DNA from: Balneolaceae bacterium
GTDB lineage: Bacteria; Bacteroidota; Rhodothermia; Balneolales; Balneolaceae
Assembly: GCA_007127745.1 (NCBI GenBank)
Contig: SKYV01000062.1
Coordinates: forward strand, 1-49,154
DNA length: 49,154 bases
Direction of reading: 5' to 3'
In this document: positions 18,872 to 26,960 of the stretch, piece by piece
Numbering within the stretch: position 1 is the first letter of the stretch
Layout of the letters: each line of letters starts with the position of its first letter
The notes under the pieces: model-generated
Seen by the model: only the letters and a program-made list of their open reading frames with translations
Database searches by the model: none
What the model was told of the DNA's origin: nothing
Position numbers and translations under genes: made by a program

Positions 18872-20890
18872 TTAAAAGAGTAATAATGTGAGTACCAGAA
18901 TGACACCGATGATCATAAACAGTGCATAATTACTGGTAATTCCGGTTTGAATGTATCTGAGTAAACTTCCGATCAGGCGAACTGTGCCGGCAACGGCATT
19001 TACAAATCCATCAATAAATTTCATATCAAACACAGCAAGAACCTTGTCGGAAAATTTCACTGTGGGTTGTACAATAAGGCCTTCGTAAACCTCATCAAAA
19101 CTGTATTTGTCTTTCCAAACCTGATAGAGTTCACCAAATGCAGAAGAGATTTTTTTATCTGATGCCTCCTGGCCATCATCGGAATACATTCTGAACGATA
19201 CATAAACCCCGGTTACAGCCACTGCAGTAGCAAAAATCATCAAGACCCACTCGGCGGGGATTGAAAGTGTGAGCGGAATATCGGCAGCAATTGGGCTCAT
19301 ATAACTTCCCAGCCAGTTGATCGCTCCCTCACCCCCAAAAGTTTTGGAAATAAAGTTTGGCACTCCTATAAATCCGCCAACCACAGAAAGGCCAGCCAAA
19401 GACCAAAGCGGAACAGTCATGCTCGACGGACTTTCGTGCAGAAATTCTTCTGCATTCTCGGCTCCCTTCACTCTTTTTGGAAGTTTAAAACTGCCGTGGA
19501 AGGTCGTTACCGTAAGGCGGAACATATAAAAAGCAGTAAGGAATGCGGTGATGGTTGCCACTCCCCACAACAGGAAATACATGGCTCCGGCAAACTCACC
19601 AAAGCCCATATTAAAGGTATGCATTAAAATTTCATCTTTCGAAAAGAAACCTGCCAACGGTGGAATACCTGCAATGGCAACCGTTGCAATCAAAAATGTT
19701 TTATAGGTAGAGGGCATATATTTCCGCAGGCCTCCCATATTGCGAATATCCTGCGGATCGAAATGTACATCTTTTCCTTTGTCATGCAATTTATGTTCAA
19801 CATGGTGCATAGTGTGGATAACAGAGCCCGAGCCGAGGAAGAGGCAGGCTTTGAAAAATGCATGAGTTACCACATGAAACAGTGCAGCCGTGTAGGCGCC
19901 AGCACCCAGTGCAAGAAACATAAATCCAAGCTGGGACACAGTTGAATAGGCAAGAACACCTTTTATATCGTATTGCGTGATGGCAATAGTTGCTGCCACT
20001 ATGGCCGTCAGTGCACCAATTACCGCGATAATCATCATCACTTCCGGGCTCATTACATACATCGAAGACATTCGGGTAATCAGATAAATACCGGATGTAA
20101 CCATGGTTGCCGCGTGGATTAGTGCAGACACCGGAGTGGGGCCGGCCATCGCATCGGGCAGCCAAACAAACAATGGAATCTGGGCACTTTTACCGGTTGC
20201 CCCGATAAACATCAGAAAAGCTATCCAGAATACAGCATCGCCGGTAAATGCATCCAGATTATTCAGAATCACATCAAAATTCAGGCTGCCAACGGTCTGG
20301 AAAATCCAGAAAATTGCGATCAGAAAAGCAAAATCACCCACCCTGTTATATAAAAATGCTTTTTTTGCAGCATCCGATTTTATCATATCGGTGTACCAAA
20401 AGCCAATCAGCAGATAGGAACAGAGCCCCACGCCTTCCCAGCCAAGAAACAGAAGCAGCAGGTTATCTGCCAGCACAAGGTTCAGCATGGCGAAGATAAA
20501 CAGGTTCAGAAAGGCAAAATATTTCCAGTAACCGGGATCGTCTGCCATATAACCAATCGAGTACAGATGAATTAACGCACCCACACCGGTAACCACCAGT
20601 GCCATACTTAAGGAAAGCTGATCCAGTTGGTAGGCAAAATCAACACTTAGATTTCCGACATCAAACCATGTGAACAATTTGGCATGAATAGCACCGCCAT
20701 CGCCGGAAAAATTCAGAAAAATATAGGCTATAATGAGAAAAGGAATAAATACTGCTGCGTTGGCAAGGGCCCCGATAATGTTTTTCTTCTTTCGATACCC
20801 ATCAAACAACAGCCCCAAAATACCGTTGAGCAAAAATCCAAGAAGCGGTAAACCAATAATCAGACTTACGAGCGCTGTAGGTGATTCCAT
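18872..20890 (-). CDS. nuoL: NADH-quinone oxidoreductase subunit L
   Basis: 672 aa; GWEGVGLCSYLLIGFW, ATGKSAQIPLFVWLPDAMAGPTPVSALIHAATMVTSGIYL, HAFFKACLFLGSGSVIH. Confidence 0.97.
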   Translation of the reverse strand: MESPTALVSLIIGLPLLGFLLNGILGLLFDGYRKKKNIIGALANAAVFIPFLIIAYIFLNFSGDGGAIHAKLFTWFDVGNLSVDFAYQLDQLSLSMALVVTGVGALIHLYSIGYMADDPGYWKYFAFLNLFIFAMLNLVLADNLLLLFLGWEGVGLCSYLLIGFWYTDMIKSDAAKKAFLYNRVGDFAFLIAIFWIFQTVGSLNFDVILNNLDAFTGDAVFWIAFLMFIGATGKSAQIPLFVWLPDAMAGPTPVSALIHAATMVTSGIYLITRMSSMYVMSPEVMMIIAVIGALTAIVAATIAITQYDIKGVLAYSTVSQLGFMFLALGAGAYTAALFHVVTHAFFKACLFLGSGSVIHTMHHVEHKLHDKGKDVHFDPQDIRNMGGLRKYMPSTYKTFLIATVAIAGIPPLAGFFSKDEILMHTFNMGFGEFAGAMYFLLWGVATITAFLTAFYMFRLTVTTFHGSFKLPKRVKGAENAEEFLHESPSSMTVPLWSLAGLSVVGGFIGVPNFISKTFGGEGAINWLGSYMSPIAADIPLTLSIPAEWVLMIFATAVAVTGVYVSFRMYSDDGQEASDKKISSAFGELYQVWKDKYSFDEVYEGLIVQPTVKFSDKVLAVFDMKFIDGFVNAVAGTVRLIGSLLRYIQTGITSNYALFMIIGVILVLTLLLF

Positions 20891-21023
20891 TAAACAGGTT
20901 AATTAGTTGGCGCTAAGATTTCACGTGCTGAATGAACAGCCACAATTTCAGGTTGCAAAGATACAAAAATCTTCTCCAAGTTAAACTCAAAAGAACAGAA
21001 ATCTCCTTCCATTAGAATTTTTT

Positions 21024-21041
21024 TTATGAAAAATTTCATAA
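21024..21041. promoter_or_regulatory. Perfect palindrome in the nuoL/mrpE divergent intergenic region (possible operator)
   Basis: TTATGAAA-AA-TTTCATAA, 8-bp perfect arms. Confidence 0.25.
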
Positions 21042-21213
21042 GCCAATAGAAAGCAAACTTTTTTAAATTCCTACCCCGCAAAGTTGTCATTCAATTTGTG
21101 TAAAAGCTTTAAAATCGGTGAAGTTTTATTGCAGGGAATAGCTCTTTTTTGATAAGTTTGGGCTTGAAATAAAAAATGTGGGCATTCACGCCATATCTGC
21201 TAACTGAAAAATT

Positions 21214-21777
21214 TTGATGAACAAGCTCTCAACGTACAGCCTTGGCCTCTCTTTCATCTCGCTGATGATCTTCTGGATTGTGATGAGCGGTTTCCTGGAT
21301 TTTATCCATTTAGGCATGGGTGTAATTACGGTTGCCGGGGTTATGTATGTCAACTATCAGCTTAAAACACACCGGTTTTTCCATGATGACATGGACGATT
21401 TAAGCGAATTGCGCGTAGGCAGAGCGTTCTATTATGTACTCTGGATGATCGGGCAAATTGTTACCGCCGGATTTCATGTTGCAGGCATTATTATCAAACC
21501 GTCCATGCCAATTCACACAACCATTGTAAAGTTCAAAACCGACCTTCCGAGTGCTCACGCCCGCATGATTCTCGGAAACTCTATAACGCTCACTCCCGGC
21601 ACACTTACTGTAGATATTGACGGTGAATACTTTACCGTCCACTCGCTTGACGATAAATCTTACAAAGGAATTGTGAGCGATAAAATGCCCCGTGAAGTTC
21701 TCAAGCTGTTTCAAAAAGATGAACGGCAGGTAATTCACGAACTGGAAATTATTAAAATAGCCGGGAAGGAGAACTGA
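21214..21777 (+). CDS. mrpE: Na+/H+ antiporter subunit E (MrpE/MnhE, MbhA-like)
   Basis: 187 aa; membrane protein with SAHARMILGNSITLTPGTLTVDIDGEYFTVHSL. Confidence 0.92.
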   Translation: MMNKLSTYSLGLSFISLMIFWIVMSGFLDFIHLGMGVITVAGVMYVNYQLKTHRFFHDDMDDLSELRVGRAFYYVLWMIGQIVTAGFHVAGIIIKPSMPIHTTIVKFKTDLPSAHARMILGNSITLTPGTLTVDIDGEYFTVHSLDDKSYKGIVSDKMPREVLKLFQKDERQVIHELEIIKIAGKEN

Positions 21778-22049
21778 TGGATCACTTTTTTCTTTACAGT
21801 GCGGTTATACTGACCATTATTATTGCAGTACCACTGTACAGGGTTTTGTACGGGCCCACCCTTTTTGACAGGCTTCTGGCAACCAATGCCATTGCCACAA
21901 AAACCATCGTACTGATTTGTCTGATTGGTTTTCTGTTCGGGCGCATCGATATGTTTATTGACATCACCCTTGCCTATGCTGTGCTTGGATTTATCGGATC
22001 GCTGATTATCGCCAAATTTGTATCAATCAAAAATGTGGAACGCGAATGA
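21777..22049 (+). CDS. mrpF: Na+/H+ antiporter subunit F (MrpF)
   Basis: 90 aa; YRVLYGPTLFDRLLATNAIATKTIVLICLIGFL, MrpF-like; overlaps mrpE stop. Confidence 0.9.
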   Translation: MDHFFLYSAVILTIIIAVPLYRVLYGPTLFDRLLATNAIATKTIVLICLIGFLFGRIDMFIDITLAYAVLGFIGSLIIAKFVSIKNVERE

Positions 22050-22378
22050 CAGAAATCCAACACATAATTAGTATACTTTTTGTTGTCATCGGCATATTCT
22101 TTATGTTCGTTGGCAGTGTGGGAATTATCCGCCTGCCCGATTTTTATTCCCGAACACACGGCATAAGTAAAAGTGACACGCTCGGAATTATTTTTGTCAT
22201 TGTAGGCCTGGTCATCTACGAAGGTTTTACCCAAAGCAGTCTCAAATTGCTGCTAATTGTTCTGTTCATTGCACTCTCTAATCCTGTGGGTACCCATGCA
22301 CTGGCCAGGGCAGCACTGAAAAGCGGGCTCAACCCATTTTTTAGTGATGATGAAATAAAAGAGGAGGCCAAAAAATGA
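22046..22378 (+). CDS. mrpG: Na+/H+ antiporter subunit G (MrpG)
   Basis: 110 aa; FVGSVGIIRLPDFYSRTHGISKSDTLGIIFVIVGLV, NPVGTHALARAA. Confidence 0.93.
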   Translation: MTEIQHIISILFVVIGIFFMFVGSVGIIRLPDFYSRTHGISKSDTLGIIFVIVGLVIYEGFTQSSLKLLLIVLFIALSNPVGTHALARAALKSGLNPFFSDDEIKEEAKK

Positions 22379-22620
22379 TTTGGGAACTGGAACTCATAAT
22401 TTATGTTTTTCTGGCACTCTCGGCCGTGGTAGCACTCGAAGTGACGGATATGCTGGTAGCAGTAGTTATGATGACTATTTTCAGCTTTTTAATGGCACTT
22501 CTGTTTATTGCAATGGGCGCTATTGATGTTGGATTTACCGAAGCCGTAATCGGTGCCGGTGTTACCGGTATTTTGTTTGTAGTTGTTGTATTTCGAACCT
22601 CAAGAAAATCAAACGATTGA
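22375..22620 (+). CDS. MbhD-like subunit (equivalent to part of the MrpA C-terminal region)
   Basis: 81 aa; LSAVVALEVTDMLVAVVMMTIFSFLMALLFIAMGAIDVGFTEAVIGAGVTGILF. Confidence 0.85.
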   Translation: MIWELELIIYVFLALSAVVALEVTDMLVAVVMMTIFSFLMALLFIAMGAIDVGFTEAVIGAGVTGILFVVVVFRTSRKSND

Positions 22621-22925
22621 AGATACTTAAAGTACTCATACTGGTTCTTTTCGCTGCCGTACTGATCTATGCAGCATCTGATTTACCCTACCGGGGTGAA
22701 CCCGACAACCTTATGCATGCTGAACAGAGCATCACCAACACAAGAGTAATGGGCAGCTACTTTATCCAAAATGCATACAGAGATGCCAGAACCCCCAATA
22801 TGGTTACGGTTGTACTCGGCGATTACAGAAGTATTGATACTTTTGGTGAGCAGGTTGTAATCTATACGGCAGGCCTTATTGCCCTCCTGGTTCTACGAAA
22901 ATCGAAACGGAGGAGGAAGAAATGA
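22617..22925 (+). CDS. MbhE-like subunit (MrpA C-terminal / MrpB N-terminal-like)
   Basis: 102 aa; TTG start overlapping the preceding TGA stop; FIQNAYRDARTPNMVTVVLGDYRSIDTFGEQVVIYTAGLIALLVLR. Confidence 0.8.
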   Translation: MKILKVLILVLFAAVLIYAASDLPYRGEPDNLMHAEQSITNTRVMGSYFIQNAYRDARTPNMVTVVLGDYRSIDTFGEQVVIYTAGLIALLVLRKSKRRRKK

Positions 22926-23362
22926 ACAAACCCTTTCAAACTCCGATTGTACTGCTCGGCGCCCGATTGCTCAGCCCCTATATTATGGTATTTGGCTGGT
23001 ATGTGATATTCCACGGCCATTATAGTCCCGGCGGCGGATTTCAGGGAGGTGCCCTGCTGGCTGCTTCCATTCTGTTGATGCGTGTTGCTGGCGGCCGAAC
23101 GGTTGCCGAACTACAGATCAAAGAATTTGCCACCACACCACTGGCTGTAATCGGTGTTATGATTTACTTTGCCACGGGTTTGGTGGCCGTTGCAATGGGT
23201 GGATATTTCCTCGATTACGGCATGCTGCCAATTCCCGGCATGGAGCCGGATTGGCTCAGATACACCGGAATTCTGATCATTGAAGTGGGAATCGGCCTTG
23301 CCGTAATGGCCATCCTGGTAATGATTTATGACAACATGGTAAGAGGAGAAGATTATGGCTGA
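22922..23362 (+). CDS. mrpB: Na+/H+ antiporter subunit B (MrpB/MnhB)
   Basis: 146 aa; GWYVIFHGHYSPGGGFQGGALLAASILL. Confidence 0.94.
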   Translation: MNKPFQTPIVLLGARLLSPYIMVFGWYVIFHGHYSPGGGFQGGALLAASILLMRVAGGRTVAELQIKEFATTPLAVIGVMIYFATGLVAVAMGGYFLDYGMLPIPGMEPDWLRYTGILIIEVGIGLAVMAILVMIYDNMVRGEDYG

Positions 23363-23723
23363 CTTTTTTCTTGGGCATTACGCATACTGGTTCACAATCA
23401 TCCTGCTCTGTATTGGCCTTTATGGTATACTATTCAAAAAAAATCTGATTAAGAAAACCATTGGTCTGGCCATCCTTCAGATTTCTGTGGTGCTCTATTT
23501 TGTTTCTGTAGCCTCAAAGTGGGATGCAACCGTACCGGTTCTCGATCCCAATATTCCTGTTGACCAGGTTGCCAACTATTTGAATCCGCTGCCACACACC
23601 TTAATGCTCACCGCTATTGTTGTGGGTGTTGCCACACTTGGAGTAGCATTTACACTTTTGATTGCTGTTTACAACCGCTACGAAACGCTCGACGAAGAAG
23701 AACTGATAGATAAAATTCAATGA
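23355..23723 (+). CDS. mrpC: Na+/H+ antiporter subunit C (MrpC, NuoK-like)
   Basis: 122 aa; LCIGLYGILFKKNLIKKTIGLAILQISVVLYFV...PLPHTLMLTAIVVGVATLGVAFTLLI. Confidence 0.94.
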   Translation: MADFFLGHYAYWFTIILLCIGLYGILFKKNLIKKTIGLAILQISVVLYFVSVASKWDATVPVLDPNIPVDQVANYLNPLPHTLMLTAIVVGVATLGVAFTLLIAVYNRYETLDEEELIDKIQ

Positions 23724-25201
23724 TAGAGTCGCACCTTCCAGCATATATCGCCTTAACTTTTTTGCTGTTTTCGGTACTGATTCCGGCATTCGGGCTCTGG
23801 AGAAATGAGCTTTCCCAGCCACTTGCTGTGATCGGGTCCGGACTGGCTGCGGGCTTCTCCATCTACGGATTTTTCACCTATCTGCAGCTTGGCAGTATCC
23901 GTTATTTCTTCGGCGGCTGGGAACCGCCTATTGGCATCGAGTTTGTTTACGACGGTCTTTCGGGATTTTTTGTACTCGTTATTAATACCGTAGCATTTTT
24001 TGTGATTCTCCATTCACACCACATCGCAAAAAAAGAATTTCCCGGTAAAGAGATGCCTTACTACGCCTTGGCCATGCTGATGATGCTTGGTTTCAACGGC
24101 ATGATTCTTACAGGCGACCTTTTTAATCTCTATGTATTTCTTGAAATTGCCTCACTGGCAGGTTACGCCATTATCGCCATCGGTGACAAACAGGCCCCTT
24201 ACGCTGCGTTCAGATACCTGATTATCGGAACGGCCGGAGGTACCCTCTATCTGCTCGGTGTCGGTTTTCTGTACACCATAACCGGTACGCTCAACATCAT
24301 CGATATGACCGCGATGCTGCCTCAATTTGCAGGCAGCACAGCCGTGGTAGCCGCTCTCATCCTGATGATTGTCGGCATCGGTGTGAAAGCCGCCCTGTTT
24401 CCAATGCATGGCTGGCTGCCCGACTCATATACTTACGCATCATCCAGCTCAACTGCACTAATTGCCCCCATTGGCACAAAAGTAGCAGCCTACATCCTAT
24501 TCAGAATTATTCTGTGGTTATTTGGAGTTGAACTGACCGATGCCGTGGTTCCGTTCACATACATTATCGGGGTGCTGGCATGTATCGGAATTTTGTACGG
24601 TTCAATTATGGCCATCGCCCAGACTGAAATGAAACGCATGCTGGCTTACAGCTCTGTTTCCCAGATCGGGTATATTATAATGGGCTTGAGTCTGGCCAAT
24701 CCCTGGGGTTTTGCCGGTGCATTGCTGCATGTTTTGAACCATGCCGTCATGAAAGCCGCACTATTTATGATAAGCGGTCAATTGAGACTAAAAGAAGGCC
24801 ATTCAAACATTAGCCTGTTTGATGACACCTATCGAAAAAAATATCCCTGGACTATGGCCGCATTTACCGTGGCTGCTATTTCGATGGTGGGGCTTCCTCC
24901 GCTTGCCGGATTTTTCAGCAAGTGGTATCTCGCCCTGGGGACAATCGACAACAGCAACTGGCTGTTTCTTGCAGTGATTTTAATAAGCTCGCTGCTCAAT
25001 GCGGTTTACTTTTTCCGCATACTTGAAAATGTATATATGATGAAACCCGACAAGGGACAAAAAGAAGCGTCCGATGCCAAACGAAATGAAGTGAGCGGCA
25101 GCATGCTCTGGCCAACCAGCATATTGGCAGTCAGTCTGATCGTCATTGGTTTTGCCAACGCAGTAATTGTTGGAGTTTTGCTTAATATTTTCCCGATGTA
25201 A
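23720..25201 (+). CDS. mrpD: Na+/H+ antiporter subunit D-like protein 1 (MrpD/NuoL-M-N family)
   Basis: 493 aa; NLYVFLEIASLAGY, GIGVKAALFPMHGWLPDSYTYASSSSTALIAPIGTKVAAYILFR, PPLAGFFSKWYLALG. Confidence 0.95.
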   Translation: MIESHLPAYIALTFLLFSVLIPAFGLWRNELSQPLAVIGSGLAAGFSIYGFFTYLQLGSIRYFFGGWEPPIGIEFVYDGLSGFFVLVINTVAFFVILHSHHIAKKEFPGKEMPYYALAMLMMLGFNGMILTGDLFNLYVFLEIASLAGYAIIAIGDKQAPYAAFRYLIIGTAGGTLYLLGVGFLYTITGTLNIIDMTAMLPQFAGSTAVVAALILMIVGIGVKAALFPMHGWLPDSYTYASSSSTALIAPIGTKVAAYILFRIILWLFGVELTDAVVPFTYIIGVLACIGILYGSIMAIAQTEMKRMLAYSSVSQIGYIIMGLSLANPWGFAGALLHVLNHAVMKAALFMISGQLRLKEGHSNISLFDDTYRKKYPWTMAAFTVAAISMVGLPPLAGFFSKWYLALGTIDNSNWLFLAVILISSLLNAVYFFRILENVYMMKPDKGQKEASDAKRNEVSGSMLWPTSILAVSLIVIGFANAVIVGVLLNIFPM

Positions 25202-25262
25202 CACTACCCCGCTGGCGGGTTATTTGATATGAAATTGTTTTTTTAAAATTTAAACTAAACCG

Positions 25263-26735
25263 ATGGATCTTTCCCTCGTACCTTTATTGGCCGTTTTGGT
25301 TTCGCTTGTAGCGGTTATTCCGATACTGCTGAGTTCGGACAAACCGAATCTGCGTGAAACCTGGACCATTCTGGCAGCTGTTATCAAATTCGGGCTTGTA
25401 CTTTTGCTTGTGCCCGGCGCTATTGAAGGCAAATCCGTAGAACTCCATCTTATCGATCTGGCACCGGGTATGCCGCTTGCGCTCAATGCCGATCCGCTCG
25501 GTGTCTATTTTGCCGTGATCGCTTCCGGCCTCTGGATTTTCACCTCCTTCTATTCCATTGGATATGTTCGGGGAGCCGGTGAACACAAACAAACAAGATA
25601 TTTTGCCAGTTTTGCAGTCTGTCTGTCGGCAACCATCGGTATTGCATTTTCTGCCAACCTGCTAACCTTCGTTCTTTTCTACGAAATTCTTACCGTTGCC
25701 ACTTATCCGCTGGTCATTCATAACGAAAGTAAAGAAGCCATCAATGCCGGGCGAAAATATCTGGCATTTACCCTGACTGCCGGGCTGCTTTTAGTGGCCG
25801 GTTCAGCAATGGTATACATCTACACCGGCACTATCGATTTTACCCCGGGCGGTGTATTCAGTGGAGTTGAACTTCCGCATACCGCCATGCTGGTACTCTT
25901 TATCATATTTTTGGGAGCTGTTGGCGTGAAGGCCGGTATCATGCCGATTCATAGCTGGCTGCCCGCAGCCATGGCCGCACCCACACCGGTCAGTGCACTT
26001 CTTCACGCTGTGGCTGTTGTAAAATCAGGAGTATTTGCCGTAATCCGGGTTGTCGGTTATGTTTTTGGCACCGACGTGATGGCCAGCTACGGTCTCGGTG
26101 ATATTTTGATTGTCATTGCCGGAGCTACAATTATTTTGGCTTCACTCATCGCCTTTGCGCAGGATAATTTAAAACAGCGGCTCGCCTATTCTACGGTTGG
26201 GCATTTGTCCTATATTGTTTTAGGAGTGGCACTGCTCACACCCTTCGGAATGCAGGGCGGAATTATGCACATTGCGGCACACGCCACGTTGAAGATTACA
26301 CTCTTCTTCTGTGCCGGAGCCATATATGTGAACCTGAAACGGAAAAATATCAGCAACCTGAACGGCATTGCCAAAGTGATGCCCTGGACGATGGCCGCTT
26401 TCACCATTGGATCGATGGGCCTTGCCGGTATTCCGCCAATCAATGGATTTTTTAGTAAATGGACTCTCGCTTTGGGCTCTCTGGACGGAGATATGGTTAT
26501 ACCGGTTATTGTATTGGTGGTGAGCGGCCTGCTGAATGTGGGATACTTTTTCCCGATTATTTACCGGGCCTATTTTAAGCCGGGCGAAGGTCTTGAAGGC
26601 TACGGCGAAGCCAGTCCGCTGATGGTGGTGCCTATTATGGTAACAGCTATACTGTCAGTGCTTTTTGGATTTTTCCCGAATCTGTTTTTCGGGCTTTACG
26701 ACCTGGCCGTCAACATCAGTTTATCACTTTTTTAA
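25263..26735 (+). CDS. Na+/H+ antiporter subunit D-like protein 2 (NuoL/MrpA-D family)
   Basis: 490 aa; FVLFYEILTVATYPLVIH, GVKAGIMPIHSWLPAAMAAPTPVSALLHAVAVVKSGVFAVIR, GFFSKWTLALG. Confidence 0.94.
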   Translation: MDLSLVPLLAVLVSLVAVIPILLSSDKPNLRETWTILAAVIKFGLVLLLVPGAIEGKSVELHLIDLAPGMPLALNADPLGVYFAVIASGLWIFTSFYSIGYVRGAGEHKQTRYFASFAVCLSATIGIAFSANLLTFVLFYEILTVATYPLVIHNESKEAINAGRKYLAFTLTAGLLLVAGSAMVYIYTGTIDFTPGGVFSGVELPHTAMLVLFIIFLGAVGVKAGIMPIHSWLPAAMAAPTPVSALLHAVAVVKSGVFAVIRVVGYVFGTDVMASYGLGDILIVIAGATIILASLIAFAQDNLKQRLAYSTVGHLSYIVLGVALLTPFGMQGGIMHIAAHATLKITLFFCAGAIYVNLKRKNISNLNGIAKVMPWTMAAFTIGSMGLAGIPPINGFFSKWTLALGSLDGDMVIPVIVLVVSGLLNVGYFFPIIYRAYFKPGEGLEGYGEASPLMVVPIMVTAILSVLFGFFPNLFFGLYDLAVNISLSLF

Positions 26736-26747
26736 CTCATAAGCGCC

Positions 26748-26960
26748 ATGAAGAAGATTCACTGGATCATATTAGGCATTTTATTCGTCATTACGCTTGT
26801 ACTTGAATTTACCGTACTGGCCGGATATGACAGCCACTGGTGGAATGCCATTCCGGCTTTTTATGCCATTTTCGGATTTGTGATGTGTTATGCTCTTGTT
26901 TATTCGGCCAAATTTATTGCAAAAAAAATTGTAAACAGAGACATCAACTACTATGATTGA
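26748..26960 (+). CDS. Small two-TM membrane protein of the antiporter operon
   Basis: 70 aa; two hydrophobic stretches, HWWNAIPAFYAIFGFVMCYALVYSAKFIAKK; overlaps the next CDS by 8 nt. Confidence 0.75.
   Translation: MKKIHWIILGILFVITLVLEFTVLAGYDSHWWNAIPAFYAIFGFVMCYALVYSAKFIAKKIVNRDINYYD

Noticed and set aside
20899-21090. 63-aa minus-strand ORF in the nuoL/mrpE gap
   Set aside because: AT-rich, covers the palindrome, no recognisable family; more likely non-coding.
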